DNA of 21,209 nt from Chloroflexota bacterium (GTDB taxonomy: Bacteria; Chloroflexota; Dehalococcoidia; SAR202; UBA11138): assembly GCA_022566975.1 (NCBI GenBank), contig JADFHV010000003.1, positions 1-21,209 on the forward strand, written 5' to 3'. The translations under genes and the position numbers were made by a program. Positions 8,238 to 16,135 of this stretch are shown one piece after another (positions within the stretch are counted from its first letter, which is position 1; every line of letters starts with the position of its first letter). Under the pieces are notes generated by a model. That model was not told the origin of the DNA. It did not search any database and saw only the letters and a list, made by a program, of their open reading frames with translations.

Positions 8238-9200
8238 TTGGCAGCGCAGGTCGTTAGCTTCATTAACCTCAAAGGCGGCGTGGGCAAGAGTACGCTGGCG
8301 CTCGCGATAGGGGAAGCACTGGCGTTTCTAGCGCCACGTGACCGTGTTCTTCTCGTTGATATCGATCTTCAATCCAACCTCTCGTACGCGACGACGTCGG
8401 CCGACAGGATAAAGGAACTAGAGGGGGCTGGACGTACGGTTTATAACATGTTCGCGCAGGCCTTGGAGGGAAAGTCCTGGGACCTCAGGTCGTCTATCAA
8501 CCGCGAGTGCTCGAATATCGTGCGGAACACACACCTGCACAACCTGGTATGCAGTCCAGCGCTAGGTGAACTTGATGAAGACATGCTGACCATGCTGGAG
8601 AACGGAACGAAACTCAACGTGTCATTCAGGGAAATACTGAAAGGTCACCTGGATCAAGTCCGTGACGATTACGACTATATCTTCATTGATTGTCCGCCTA
8701 GCCTTTCGCCAGTGACTTCCAATGCCATAGTCGCCTCTGACTACTTTGTGGTGCCGCTGATTCCGGAGGAGCTCTCACTACAAGGAATTGAGCTCATTCA
8801 AAACCGAATCGCGATGTTACAAAGCGCCTTTCCCTACGTGAAGATCGATTTCTTAGGCTCAATTCTAAACAAAGTGGATATTCGGAGACGATGGGACCAC
8901 TTGCGATTGGCGGAGGATGTAGCTACACGTTCGGCGTCCAGGTACAGACCGTTTGACTACTGGGTCGGAGACTGGAAGCCCCTCTATACCGTCACTGACT
9001 TCGGATATTTCCGGAGTGAAGGGTTGGCAAATGGGTGGCCTTCATGGGGTAGAAAGTATGGCCGATCTACAAGACGGACTAACCCGAATGATGAAACGGG
9101 TGGCCAGCACATAATCTGGCCAACAGGTGAAGCCAAGACATTTTATATTAGACGGCGCCTACTCGGCCTTGTGAACGAATTCATTGGGAGACTGCCGTGA
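8238..9200 (+). CDS. ParA/Soj-like P-loop ATPase with unusual aromatic C-terminal segment
   Basis: A 320-residue member of the ParA/MinD group of deviant-Walker ATPases. Seen: deviant Walker A KGGVGKST (12-19), the A' strand VLLVDIDLQSNLS with D43, and Walker B IFIDCPPS (148-155). Such ATPases dimerise on ATP and position plasmids, chromosomes or protein complexes, usually with a partner that stimulates hydrolysis. After ILNKVD (209-214) the protein departs from ordinary ParA: residues about 235-275 are rich in Trp, Tyr and Phe, with no family I recognise. TTG 8238 is preferred over TTG 8232 because the GGACGGAG ribosome site is then 9 nt away. Sampled 60-nt lines are 45-47% GC versus 63% in the malate dehydrogenase gene, a sign of acquisition. 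The next gene overlaps by 4 nt (GTGA). It could be a plasmid-type partition relic or an effector-module ATPase. Confidence 0.88.
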   Translation: MAAQVVSFINLKGGVGKSTLALAIGEALAFLAPRDRVLLVDIDLQSNLSYATTSADRIKELEGAGRTVYNMFAQALEGKSWDLRSSINRECSNIVRNTHLHNLVCSPALGELDEDMLTMLENGTKLNVSFREILKGHLDQVRDDYDYIFIDCPPSLSPVTSNAIVASDYFVVPLIPEELSLQGIELIQNRIAMLQSAFPYVKIDFLGSILNKVDIRRRWDHLRLAEDVATRSASRYRPFDYWVGDWKPLYTVTDFGYFRSEGLANGWPSWGRKYGRSTRRTNPNDETGGQHIIWPTGEAKTFYIRRRLLGLVNEFIGRLP

Positions 9201-9865
9201 ATGGGAAATTGAGAAAACAGCCCAAGAAGGCCGAACAAGCCGAGCGAACCAAGCCAAGACGCACAACTCCTAAGGGGAGCCTGACTCAAATTGCAGAGAT
9301 AGCAGTTAGGCAGTTCACTGAGAACCCCTCAGCCTTCTGGGGTTCCTTTCCGAAGTTGGCTAACGCTATCGAACTCCACCTTCAGTCCACTTCCGGTGGG
9401 CGCAAAAGAGTTCCAGTGTTCGAGGGCTACATGACTGAACGGGAAAGGGAGTCCCGGCTCCGCAAACTATCCGAGACAGTAGACCAATATAAAACGTCCG
9501 GGACACTGGAGCCTGAGCAAGCCCGCCGGGCGTTGGAGCTGGCTGCCCTGCTGCGTGAGGACACAGCGCCGTATCGAGAAACGCTGCTGAAGATGGCACA
9601 GCACATACTCGGGGTGCCGTTGGACTCGGAAAAGCCCCAGAAGGTCAGGTTCCTGAGAGGGAAAGCGGAACACCACACGTTCGAACTCGTAAGGGGGGTG
9701 ACGCTGTCACTGGCGTGGGACGGGCAGCTAATCAGTTTAAGACTAGACCCGAAAGAATACCAATATCGCCGCAAAGCCCTGTCCATGGTGGGAATTGGCC
9801 GCAGTGGTCAGAGGGACGTCTCCGTTAACCATGACAGTTACCTTTGGGACGACCGAAATGGGTGA
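9197..9865 (+). CDS. Unknown basic protein translationally coupled to the ParA-like ATPase
   Basis: I do not recognise the family. The 222-residue protein begins with a Lys/Arg/Gln/Pro-rich, probably disordered tail (residues 1-27). A helical region follows (about 28-150), rich in Arg, Glu and Leu, including MTERERESRLRKLSETVDQY and ALELAALLRED, which may form coiled coil. The last third is beta-like (RFLRGKAEHHTFELVRGVTLSLAWDGQLISLRLD). No catalytic motif, Cys cluster or membrane segment is visible. The GTG start at 9197 has GGGAG 6 nt upstream and overlaps the ATPase stop (GTGA); the end overlaps the PIN gene by 8 nt. A basic tail plus coupling to a ParA-like ATPase fits a DNA-binding or ATPase-stimulating partner, but this is inference. 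A sampled line is about 52% GC, again below the surroundings. Confidence 0.75.
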   Translation: MNGKLRKQPKKAEQAERTKPRRTTPKGSLTQIAEIAVRQFTENPSAFWGSFPKLANAIELHLQSTSGGRKRVPVFEGYMTERERESRLRKLSETVDQYKTSGTLEPEQARRALELAALLREDTAPYRETLLKMAQHILGVPLDSEKPQKVRFLRGKAEHHTFELVRGVTLSLAWDGQLISLRLDPKEYQYRRKALSMVGIGRSGQRDVSVNHDSYLWDDRNG

Positions 9866-10259
9866 GAAGTTCCTCGTAGACACCTCTGCCTTCTATGCGA
9901 TAGCCGACGCCGACGATCAGTTCCATCAAAGGGCGAATGGTATCTATTCCGGCCTTTTGGACCAACGGGCGGACATGTACACCACTTCCTACGTGCTGGT
10001 GGAGTGCATGGCCCTCATCCACCGGCGGCTAGGGTTCGACAGTCTGGACAGATTTGTGGATTCGCTCAGGGATGTCGTTGGGGTCGTTTGGGTCGACGGG
10101 GAAATCCACCGGGCTGCTTGGGACATCCTGAAGAGTCGTCAAGGGAGACGCCTGAGCCTTGTCGACTGCACCGTTCTCGTGCTGGCAGAGGCCCTGAACG
10201 CGGGAGTATTCGCTTTCGACGACGATTTCGCAAGAGAAGGCCTCCAGGTCCTTGCGTGA
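9858..10259 (+). CDS. PIN-domain nuclease (VapC-like)
   Basis: This 133-residue protein has the PIN fold signature: FLVDTSAFYAIAD with D8, VECMALIHRRLG with E49, LSLVDCTVLVLAEAL with D103, and VFAFDDDF with D121/D123, forming the acidic metal site of a ribonuclease. VapC toxins of this size cut tRNA or rRNA and are normally silenced by a small VapB antitoxin encoded just upstream. Here the upstream neighbour is a 222-residue unknown protein, overlapping by 8 nt, which does not look like a short VapB with an AbrB or RHH domain. The ATG at 9858 places the first conserved strand at the N terminus; an ATG at 9831 is in frame but would add nine unconserved residues. It ends 33 bp before the PEP-utilizing gene. 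It may be a toxin, or a solitary housekeeping nuclease. Confidence 0.88.
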   Translation: MGEKFLVDTSAFYAIADADDQFHQRANGIYSGLLDQRADMYTTSYVLVECMALIHRRLGFDSLDRFVDSLRDVVGVVWVDGEIHRAAWDILKSRQGRRLSLVDCTVLVLAEALNAGVFAFDDDFAREGLQVLA

Positions 10260-10292
10260 TTGATATCTACGTTGAGCGAAGACACCTGAGAA

Positions 10293-11963
10293 GTGAAATA
10301 CAGCACACCGCGCCCCGGCGAGGAGTTGCCCGTTCCTCCAGACTTCCCGGTCACATGGGAGAGCGAGGAGGAGAGGTTGTTACTGTGGCGCTGGGACGAC
10401 ATCCATAGTCCTCTCCCCGCGTCGCCCATGACCGTCTCCGTTTGGGACCGCACTGTGACCCAAGGAATGGCGGAGGCAGCGAGGGCCAGCGGGCGCACGG
10501 GTCGGAGCCTCAGGCGGCGGATCAACGGCTACTCGTACTCAGCCCTCGTTCCCTCTCCACCGACCCCTGACCACGAGAGCGCCGTCCCTCAAACGACTGA
10601 GGACGCCGTCGTCTCCACTCGCCAACGGTGGGACAGCGAGTTCCTACCGGCTCTCGAGCGCGACCTGGAGTACATGCGCGCGGTTGACCTCGAGTCGGCG
10701 TCCGATGCGAAGCTCCTGAAGCGGCTGGAAGAGTTCTTCGAGATCCAAAAACGCCACTGGTACTTCCATTTCCTCGTGGTGTTTCCCGTCTCGGAGGCTG
10801 CCGAACGCATGGCAGCGCTCTACAGGGATGCCATGGGGGCCGTCCCTGACGGCGAGCCGTATGAGCTCCTCCAGGGAATGGGCAACATGACCCTGGAGAC
10901 CGACCGGGCGCTCAGGTCCCTTGCCGAAAAGGCGCGGGAGGCGCCCGAGGTTGAGAGCATCATCATGGAGGGATCAAGGCCCGAGGAGATTCTCCCGGGG
11001 TTGCGTAACTCCGATGCCGGACGCCGGTTCATACAGAGTATGGACCGGTTCCTGTCGGTGTACGGCTACCGGCCGACCGGGTTCGACTACGTGTACCCGT
11101 CCTGGATAGAGGACCCGTCGTTCGTCCTGCTCAACATCAAGAGCTACCTCTCCAGCGACCCGCGCGACCTGGACCGGGAGCAGGAAGGGCAGGCGAAGCA
11201 CGCGAAGTCTCTACTGGACCGGGCCCTGCGGAGTCTCGGGTCCGAGCACGCGAAACGGGACGAGTTCCTTGACGCCTACGACAGGGCGAGGGAGCTGTGG
11301 CCGCTAAAGGAAGACCACGCTTTCTACATAGACCAGGGAAGCACGGCCCTGCTCCGTATCCTCATCGCCGAGATGGGCGGGCGTCTCTCCCGTCGCGAAA
11401 TCCTAAGATCACCGGATGACGTGTTCTACCTGGACATCGATGAGCTGACGGCTGCGATGTCCCACCCCGTGCCCACAGACATGCAGCGGCTGGTGGACGC
11501 ACGCAGGCGAGAGCGAGACCGGTTCATGAAGGTCTCGCCGCCCCCTGTGCTGGGGACTCTTCCGCCCGAGGACGGCCTTCTCGTACAGCCTGAGCTCCAG
11601 AGAATGGTCGGACCGGTGATGGCCCTTCCGCCTGACGGGGCCTCGACGGCGCTTAGGGGCGTGTCCGGCTCCAGGGGGACGGCGACCGGACCGGCGAGGG
11701 TGGTCCGTGGGCCGGACGACTTCGACAAGGTCCGTCCCGGCGACGTGCTCGTATGTACCAGTACCACCCCTACCTGGACACCACTGTTCGCATCGGTGGC
11801 CGCGCTGGCGTCCGACTCCGGCGGCGTGCTTTCCCACACAGCCATCGTTGCACGAGAGTACGGGCTGCCTGCGGTAGTGGGTGTCAAGTACGGGACATCG
11901 GTCATCAGGGACGGCCAGGTTGTTACCGTCGATGGCGACGCCGGGGTAGTCCTCTTACGCTGA
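10293..11963 (+). CDS. PEP-utilizing-enzyme-like protein with phosphohistidine swivel domain, lacking ATP-grasp
   Basis: A 556-residue protein whose last ~90 residues are a PEP-utilizing mobile (swivelling) domain: GSRGTATGPARVV, then GDVLVCTSTTPTWTPLF, then GGVLSHTAIVAREYGLPAVV with the phosphorylatable His at about residue 515. The preceding ~450 residues are mostly helical and charged (for example RHWYFHFLVVFPVSEAAER; FLSVYGYRPTGFDY) and resemble the substrate-binding middle region of rifampicin phosphotransferase-like and other PEP-synthase-like proteins. The N-terminal PPDK/ATP-grasp domain that makes the phosphohistidine is absent, and no separate gene for it is in the window. The GTG start at 10293 has a poor ribosome site; an upstream start is not possible beyond the PIN gene. 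Only 12 nt separate it from the molybdopterin oxidoreductase gene. Substrate is unknown, and rifampicin inactivation should not be assumed. Confidence 0.8.
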   Translation: MKYSTPRPGEELPVPPDFPVTWESEEERLLLWRWDDIHSPLPASPMTVSVWDRTVTQGMAEAARASGRTGRSLRRRINGYSYSALVPSPPTPDHESAVPQTTEDAVVSTRQRWDSEFLPALERDLEYMRAVDLESASDAKLLKRLEEFFEIQKRHWYFHFLVVFPVSEAAERMAALYRDAMGAVPDGEPYELLQGMGNMTLETDRALRSLAEKAREAPEVESIIMEGSRPEEILPGLRNSDAGRRFIQSMDRFLSVYGYRPTGFDYVYPSWIEDPSFVLLNIKSYLSSDPRDLDREQEGQAKHAKSLLDRALRSLGSEHAKRDEFLDAYDRARELWPLKEDHAFYIDQGSTALLRILIAEMGGRLSRREILRSPDDVFYLDIDELTAAMSHPVPTDMQRLVDARRRERDRFMKVSPPPVLGTLPPEDGLLVQPELQRMVGPVMALPPDGASTALRGVSGSRGTATGPARVVRGPDDFDKVRPGDVLVCTSTTPTWTPLFASVAALASDSGGVLSHTAIVAREYGLPAVVGVKYGTSVIRDGQVVTVDGDAGVVLLR

Positions 11964-11975
11964 ACCGAGGGCCGA

Positions 11976-13001
11976 ATGGCATTCCCCTGGGCCAACACCC
12001 TTCTGCTTGTCTTCATCGGAGCCGAGATGGTGAGCGGCGTCTTCGGCCTCCTGACCGGCTCGCACGACTGGGCCATCTACATGCAGGCCCATCGGGTGGC
12101 GGGCTTCGCGATCCTGGCCATCCTGCTTTGGAAGGCCAGGAACGTCACAGGCTCTCTCCGGTGGCGTCGTTCGCTGGCACCCCGTGCGGCGTCGATCGTT
12201 CTGGCCGTTACGCTGATCGCGACTCTCGGCCTGGGACTTACGTGGTCATTCGCCGGCCGTTTCAGCTTCCTATGGTTCAGCGGTGTGAGCTGGCATATCT
12301 ACGCTGGGGTCGTTCTTGCTCCCATCTTGCTCTGGCACTCGCGCCACCACACACGGGGGTTCCCGGTGTCATTCTGGGCCGAGAGGCGGTCGTTCCTGCG
12401 CCTGGCGGGAGCGGTCGTGGTGGGGTTTGCCGCTTGGCGCGTGGGCGAGACCGCCGCCAGTCTGGGGCGCCTGGCCGGCGCGGACCGTCGGTTTACCGGC
12501 TCCTACGAGGCCGACAGTATGTCGGGCAACGCCTTTCCAGTGGTGTCATGGCTCAACGACCGTCCGCCCCGTCTCGACGCCACCGAGGTCAGGTTGACTG
12601 TGACTGGAGCGGTTGAGAGGGATGTGCGCCTCAGCTACGACGATCTCGTAGCCGACGCCGAGCTCACCGCGACCATAGACTGCACCGGGGGCTGGTACTC
12701 GATCCAAGAGTGGCGGGGTGTCTCCGTCGCGCGGCTGCTTGAGCAGGCGAGGCCGACGAACGGCGCCGCCAGCGTCACCTTCACCTCGACGACCGGCTAC
12801 TACCGCCGTTTCTCCATGGACGAGGCGAGAGGCTATCTGCTGGCCACCCATGTGGGTGGTCAGAGGCTGTCCCACGGACACGGGTTCCCGCTGCGGCTGG
12901 TGGCCCCGGGGAAGCGGGGATTCGAGTGGGTCAAGTGGGTGCGGCGCCTGGAGGTCAACGAGACCTCCAAATGGTGGCAGCCTCCGTTGCCGCTACGGTG
13001 A
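11976..13001 (+). CDS. Membrane cytochrome b-like domain fused to a sulfite-oxidase-family molybdopterin domain
   Basis: A 341-residue fusion. Residues 1-155 hold four or five membrane helices with paired histidines suited to haem (H39 in MQAHRVAGF, H107 in VSWHIYAGVVLAP, H121 and H124/125 at that helix's end), as in b561/ferric-reductase-like domains. Residues about 200-335 are an 'oxidoreductase molybdopterin-binding' domain: the likely molybdenum ligand C236 in IDCTGGW, WRGVSVARLLE, and the typical tail GFPLRLVAPGKRGFEWVKWV. This pairs in one chain the roles that MsrP (YedY) and MsrQ (YedZ) split in two, so electrons could pass from the membrane haem to the molybdenum centre. Substrate is unknown. 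No signal peptide precedes the Moco domain; the helices would place it. ATG 11976 has CGAGGG just upstream and lies 12 nt after the previous gene, implying one transcript. Confidence 0.88.
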   Translation: MAFPWANTLLLVFIGAEMVSGVFGLLTGSHDWAIYMQAHRVAGFAILAILLWKARNVTGSLRWRRSLAPRAASIVLAVTLIATLGLGLTWSFAGRFSFLWFSGVSWHIYAGVVLAPILLWHSRHHTRGFPVSFWAERRSFLRLAGAVVVGFAAWRVGETAASLGRLAGADRRFTGSYEADSMSGNAFPVVSWLNDRPPRLDATEVRLTVTGAVERDVRLSYDDLVADAELTATIDCTGGWYSIQEWRGVSVARLLEQARPTNGAASVTFTSTTGYYRRFSMDEARGYLLATHVGGQRLSHGHGFPLRLVAPGKRGFEWVKWVRRLEVNETSKWWQPPLPLR

Positions 13002-13032
13002 TTCATAAGAAGGCAGGCCCTATTGACGTGGA

Positions 13033-15255
13033 TCAGTCATCGGCCGCCGCCTCGGCGGCCTCGGGCTCGGCTTCGACCCGCAGGTCGGGCAGCCACTGCA
13101 AAAATCGAGGCAGGTACCAGTTCCAGTCCCCCAGCAGACGCATACTCGATGGAACCAGTATCGAGCGCACTACGGTGGCGTCCAGTAATATGGCGACCGC
13201 CAGCCCGAACCCGACCTGCTGGTTCGAGACCAAGACGCCCGAGGCGAACCCGCCGAAGACGGCGACCATGATCAGCGCCGCACCGGTGATTAGTCCTGCC
13301 GTGGCCCGGAGGCCATAGCTCACGGCCGCGGTGTTGTCCCCCGTCTGGTCGTAGCGCTCCCGTATCCTGCTCAGCAGGAACAGGTGGTAGTCCATCGATA
13401 GGCCGAACAGGATCGAGAAGAGGAACAGCGGAATCCAGGCGTCGATCACTTCCGCTCGCTGAAATCCCAGCAGGTCGATGGCGAACCCCTTCTGGAACAC
13501 TAGGACCATCAGCCCATAGGCCGCGCCGACCGAGAGGAGGTTCATGACGATGGCCTTCAGGGGGACGACAATCGAGCGGAACACTAGCGTCAGCAGCACG
13601 AAGCTAAGGCCGAGGACGATCGAGAAGACTATGGGCATGAAGCGGTCTGCGATCTCGACGAAATCGATGTTGAAGGCCGTAGCCCCTGTTACCAGCACCT
13701 CCGCGTCCACGTCGGAGAACGCCTCGGGTATGTACTCGCTGCGGAGCCTCTTTACCGCGTTGACGGCCCGCTCACCGGAGGTTTCGCCGGCGATTGTGAC
13801 TGTTAGAAGGCCCAGGTCGCCAGTGGGACTGACCTCGAGTGGGAGCTCCCCAGAGAAGTCGGAGTCCTGGGCGAGGATCGCTCTAAGCCGCTCCACGGCG
13901 GCGCGGACCGGCTCAGACTCTACATCCCCGTCGATGGCGATCTCCGTCGGCGCGGCCAGGCCAAACGAGAACTCCTCTTCAAGAACGAGGAAGGCAGCCT
14001 TGGACTGCGCCTCGTCAGGGAAGGAATCGACGCCATTGAACCCGGTGTTGATGTCGAAGGCGGGCACGGCGGCCGCGATCAGCACCCCGGCCGTTACTAT
14101 CATGGAGACAACCGGATAGGCCATCACCTTCTCGGTGAGCCATGCCCAGAACCCGCCACCACTCTGCCTGGAAGGCCGGGATAGCCGTCGGCCGATGAAC
14201 GGCACCCTCAGCGAGTCGACCCTCTCGCCTAGCAACGCCAGGGCCGCCGGTAGCAAAGTCAGGGAGGCGGCCACCGCAGAAACGACGACCAGAATCGCGC
14301 CGGTGGCCAGACTCTGGTATACGCTGGAGGGGACGATCAGCAATCCGGACAGCGCGACGACGACCGTGATGCCACTGAAGAACACGGTCCGGCTGGCCGT
14401 CGCGCCCGTTCGGGCTATGGCGTCGAACCTGTCGCGGCCGCGTCTCATCTCCTCTCGGAACCGGGACACAACGATGAGAGAGTAGTCGATGCCCACCGCC
14501 AGGCCGATCATGGTTATCATCAACGTTACGAAGAAGATGAGGTCGAACACCTGACCCAGCAGCGCCGTCGCTCCCAGGGCTACTATGATGGCCACGGCGG
14601 CCAGGAAGATGGGGATCAGGGCCGCTACGACCGCGCCGAACAGCACCAGCAGGATTATCAGGGCAATCGGAACGCCGATCTTCTCGCCCTGTTCGATGTC
14701 CGCCACGGCCAGCTCGTTGCTCTCGAACGCGATGCTGGACTCGCCGGCGATCAGCGCGGTGAAGCCATCTGTCCCGTTTACCCGCCGGACGATTTCGAGA
14801 ACCTCTTCCACGTTCTCCGTCGCTTCGTCGAAGCTCCCAGCCATGGAGAGCGGCATGATCGTAGTTTTCCTGTCGCGGGAGACCAGTGACTCGTCCCCGG
14901 ACTGGTAGTAGTGGGTCCCTCCAGCGATCTTGTCACCGCCCAGGGCCACGATCTGCTGGTACAGCGACTCGACGCGCTCCTGGAACGCCCCTTCGTCGAC
15001 CTCCAAGGTCTGGTGCTGGACGACGATGATCTCGCTGGCCTTTTTTGGCCCCCTGAGCCTATCCTCCAGCAACCGGTCGGCCTTCTGGGAATCGGGATTG
15101 TTGGTAAAGGAAAACTCCGTCGTCAGCGCGTCGCCCAGCAGCGTGGCGTTCAGGCCCACGGCCACCGTGATCAGCACGACCCAGACCGCTATTGTTCGCC
15201 ACGGATGGCGGGCGCTGACGCGGGCCAGGGCCTCAGTAGACAGGTTGATCGCCAC
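13033..15255 (-). CDS. MMPL-family RND transporter
   Basis: A 740-residue member of the MmpL/MMPL branch of RND permeases, which export lipids, hydrophobic compounds or drugs using the proton gradient. The layout is duplicated: one N-terminal helix (TIAVWVVLITVAVGL), a first soluble domain (about 45-185), a bundle of helices containing GLAVGIDYSLIVVSRFREE, a cytoplasmic loop, a second soluble domain, and a second bundle with FGLSMDYHLFLLSRIRERY. The two G-x3-D-Y motifs are the proton-relay signatures of the family. The C terminus is Ala/Glu-rich. The start is GTG 15255, with a strong GGGAGGAG site (15261-15268) 5 nt upstream. It lies 76 bp downstream of the TetR gene on the same strand, so TetR likely controls it. 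It converges with the molybdopterin oxidoreductase gene, 31 bp apart, with no clear terminator between them. Confidence 0.92.
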   Translation of the reverse strand: MAINLSTEALARVSARHPWRTIAVWVVLITVAVGLNATLLGDALTTEFSFTNNPDSQKADRLLEDRLRGPKKASEIIVVQHQTLEVDEGAFQERVESLYQQIVALGGDKIAGGTHYYQSGDESLVSRDRKTTIMPLSMAGSFDEATENVEEVLEIVRRVNGTDGFTALIAGESSIAFESNELAVADIEQGEKIGVPIALIILLVLFGAVVAALIPIFLAAVAIIVALGATALLGQVFDLIFFVTLMITMIGLAVGIDYSLIVVSRFREEMRRGRDRFDAIARTGATASRTVFFSGITVVVALSGLLIVPSSVYQSLATGAILVVVSAVAASLTLLPAALALLGERVDSLRVPFIGRRLSRPSRQSGGGFWAWLTEKVMAYPVVSMIVTAGVLIAAAVPAFDINTGFNGVDSFPDEAQSKAAFLVLEEEFSFGLAAPTEIAIDGDVESEPVRAAVERLRAILAQDSDFSGELPLEVSPTGDLGLLTVTIAGETSGERAVNAVKRLRSEYIPEAFSDVDAEVLVTGATAFNIDFVEIADRFMPIVFSIVLGLSFVLLTLVFRSIVVPLKAIVMNLLSVGAAYGLMVLVFQKGFAIDLLGFQRAEVIDAWIPLFLFSILFGLSMDYHLFLLSRIRERYDQTGDNTAAVSYGLRATAGLITGAALIMVAVFGGFASGVLVSNQQVGFGLAVAILLDATVVRSILVPSSMRLLGDWNWYLPRFLQWLPDLRVEAEPEAAEAAADD

Positions 15256-15331
15256 GATAGCTCCTCCCGTTCATCGTTCCAAACGCGTAAGAGTCGGCAG
15301 CCGGCGTTCGATGACAGCGACGAAGCGGTGC

Positions 15332-15988
15332 TCATTCATCGAAATCGTTGGGCGCTTGGGCACGCGCGCCGTCCGGTGGTGGCCCGGTCCAGAACCGGCT
15401 GCTGTACATTGCCCTGACGACCGCGCCGTACTTCGAGATGTCCAGCTCCGGGTAGAGCGCTTTCTGGAGCTCCAGGCCGTGCCACAGCGACATCAGGACC
15501 TGGGCTACCGCCTGTGGGTCCAGGTCGGGGTCGATCTCGCCTAGGTCTCTCGCCCGCGAGAAGATGCCCGTCAGCGCCTGACGCCATATGTCGTGGAACA
15601 CCTTGGAATGGGCGTCCATGAGGGCCGGGCTGCGCAGGGCCTCGGCCCATAGCTGGACCGTCATTCTCAGCCACACCGCGGCCTCAGCAGCGTCCAGGAC
15701 CGACATGTGCTCCACAAGCTGGTCCAAGACGGCCACGGTGTCCTCTTGCCGAGTGGCCGAGCCGATAACCTCCAGGGCGTGCGCCTGGCACTGCTCGAAG
15801 CTCGCGTGAATGATGTCCTCCTTGCCTTGGAAGTAGCCGTAGACTGCCCCCGGACTCAGCTCCGCCTCTCGACAGATGTCCTGCATGGTGGTCTGGTGGA
15901 AACCCTCGCGGGCGAAGCAGGCGAAGGAGGCCTCCAAGATCTGCTGGCGGCGCGCCTCCCGGTGGGCTTCTGTAACCTTCGGGGCCAT
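15332..15988 (-). CDS. TetR/AcrR-family transcriptional regulator
   Basis: A 218-residue TetR-type repressor. The N-terminal helix-turn-helix is clear: RRQQILEASFACFAREGFHQTTMQDICREA followed by LSPGAVYGYFQGKEDII (about residues 14-60). The rest is the helical ligand-binding and dimerisation domain, too divergent to name an inducer. The frame extends to 16066, but ATG 15988 has a strong GGGAGGTG site (15992-15999) and removes an N-terminal extension encoded by the operator-like DNA. Family members are usually autoregulated and control an adjacent efflux gene; here the MMPL transporter follows 76 bp downstream on the same strand. Two palindromes directly upstream (16004-16023 and 16031-16044) are candidate operators. 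Confidence 0.95.
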   Translation of the reverse strand: MAPKVTEAHREARRQQILEASFACFAREGFHQTTMQDICREAELSPGAVYGYFQGKEDIIHASFEQCQAHALEVIGSATRQEDTVAVLDQLVEHMSVLDAAEAAVWLRMTVQLWAEALRSPALMDAHSKVFHDIWRQALTGIFSRARDLGEIDPDLDPQAVAQVLMSLWHGLELQKALYPELDISKYGAVVRAMYSSRFWTGPPPDGARAQAPNDFDE

Positions 15989-16003
15989 GAGCACCTCCCG
16001 ATA

Positions 16004-16044
16004 ACGAGCGAGCGTTCGTTCGTTTATAAAAACGAAGCTTCGTT
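16004..16044 (-). promoter_or_regulatory. Candidate TetR operator palindromes and promoter
   Basis: Two inverted repeats sit just upstream of the TetR ribosome site. One is the perfect 14-bp palindrome AACGAAGCTTCGTT (16031-16044). The other is an imperfect 20-bp one, ACGAGCGAGCGTTCGTTCGT (16004-16023), with two mismatched pairs. Both contain the same CGAA/TTCG-type half-site. Between them, on the minus strand, is TATAAA, a plausible -10 box, although no good -35 was found. The position fits autorepression of the tetR-mmpL unit. Confidence 0.55.
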
Positions 16045-16135
16045 CTTTTATCACAGGCGCCAGCACGTGTCAAGGGCCGGGGAGTGTGAGCTCTCCGGAT
16101 GACCGGGGCGGACGCGCGGAAGCTAAGGAGCCAGC

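Noticed and set aside
11753..12616. Open frame of 287 codons on the plus strand across the PEP-utilizing and molybdopterin genes
   Set aside because: It overlaps the conserved swivel domain and the membrane domain in another frame; its translation is Arg/Gly/Pro-rich without motifs.
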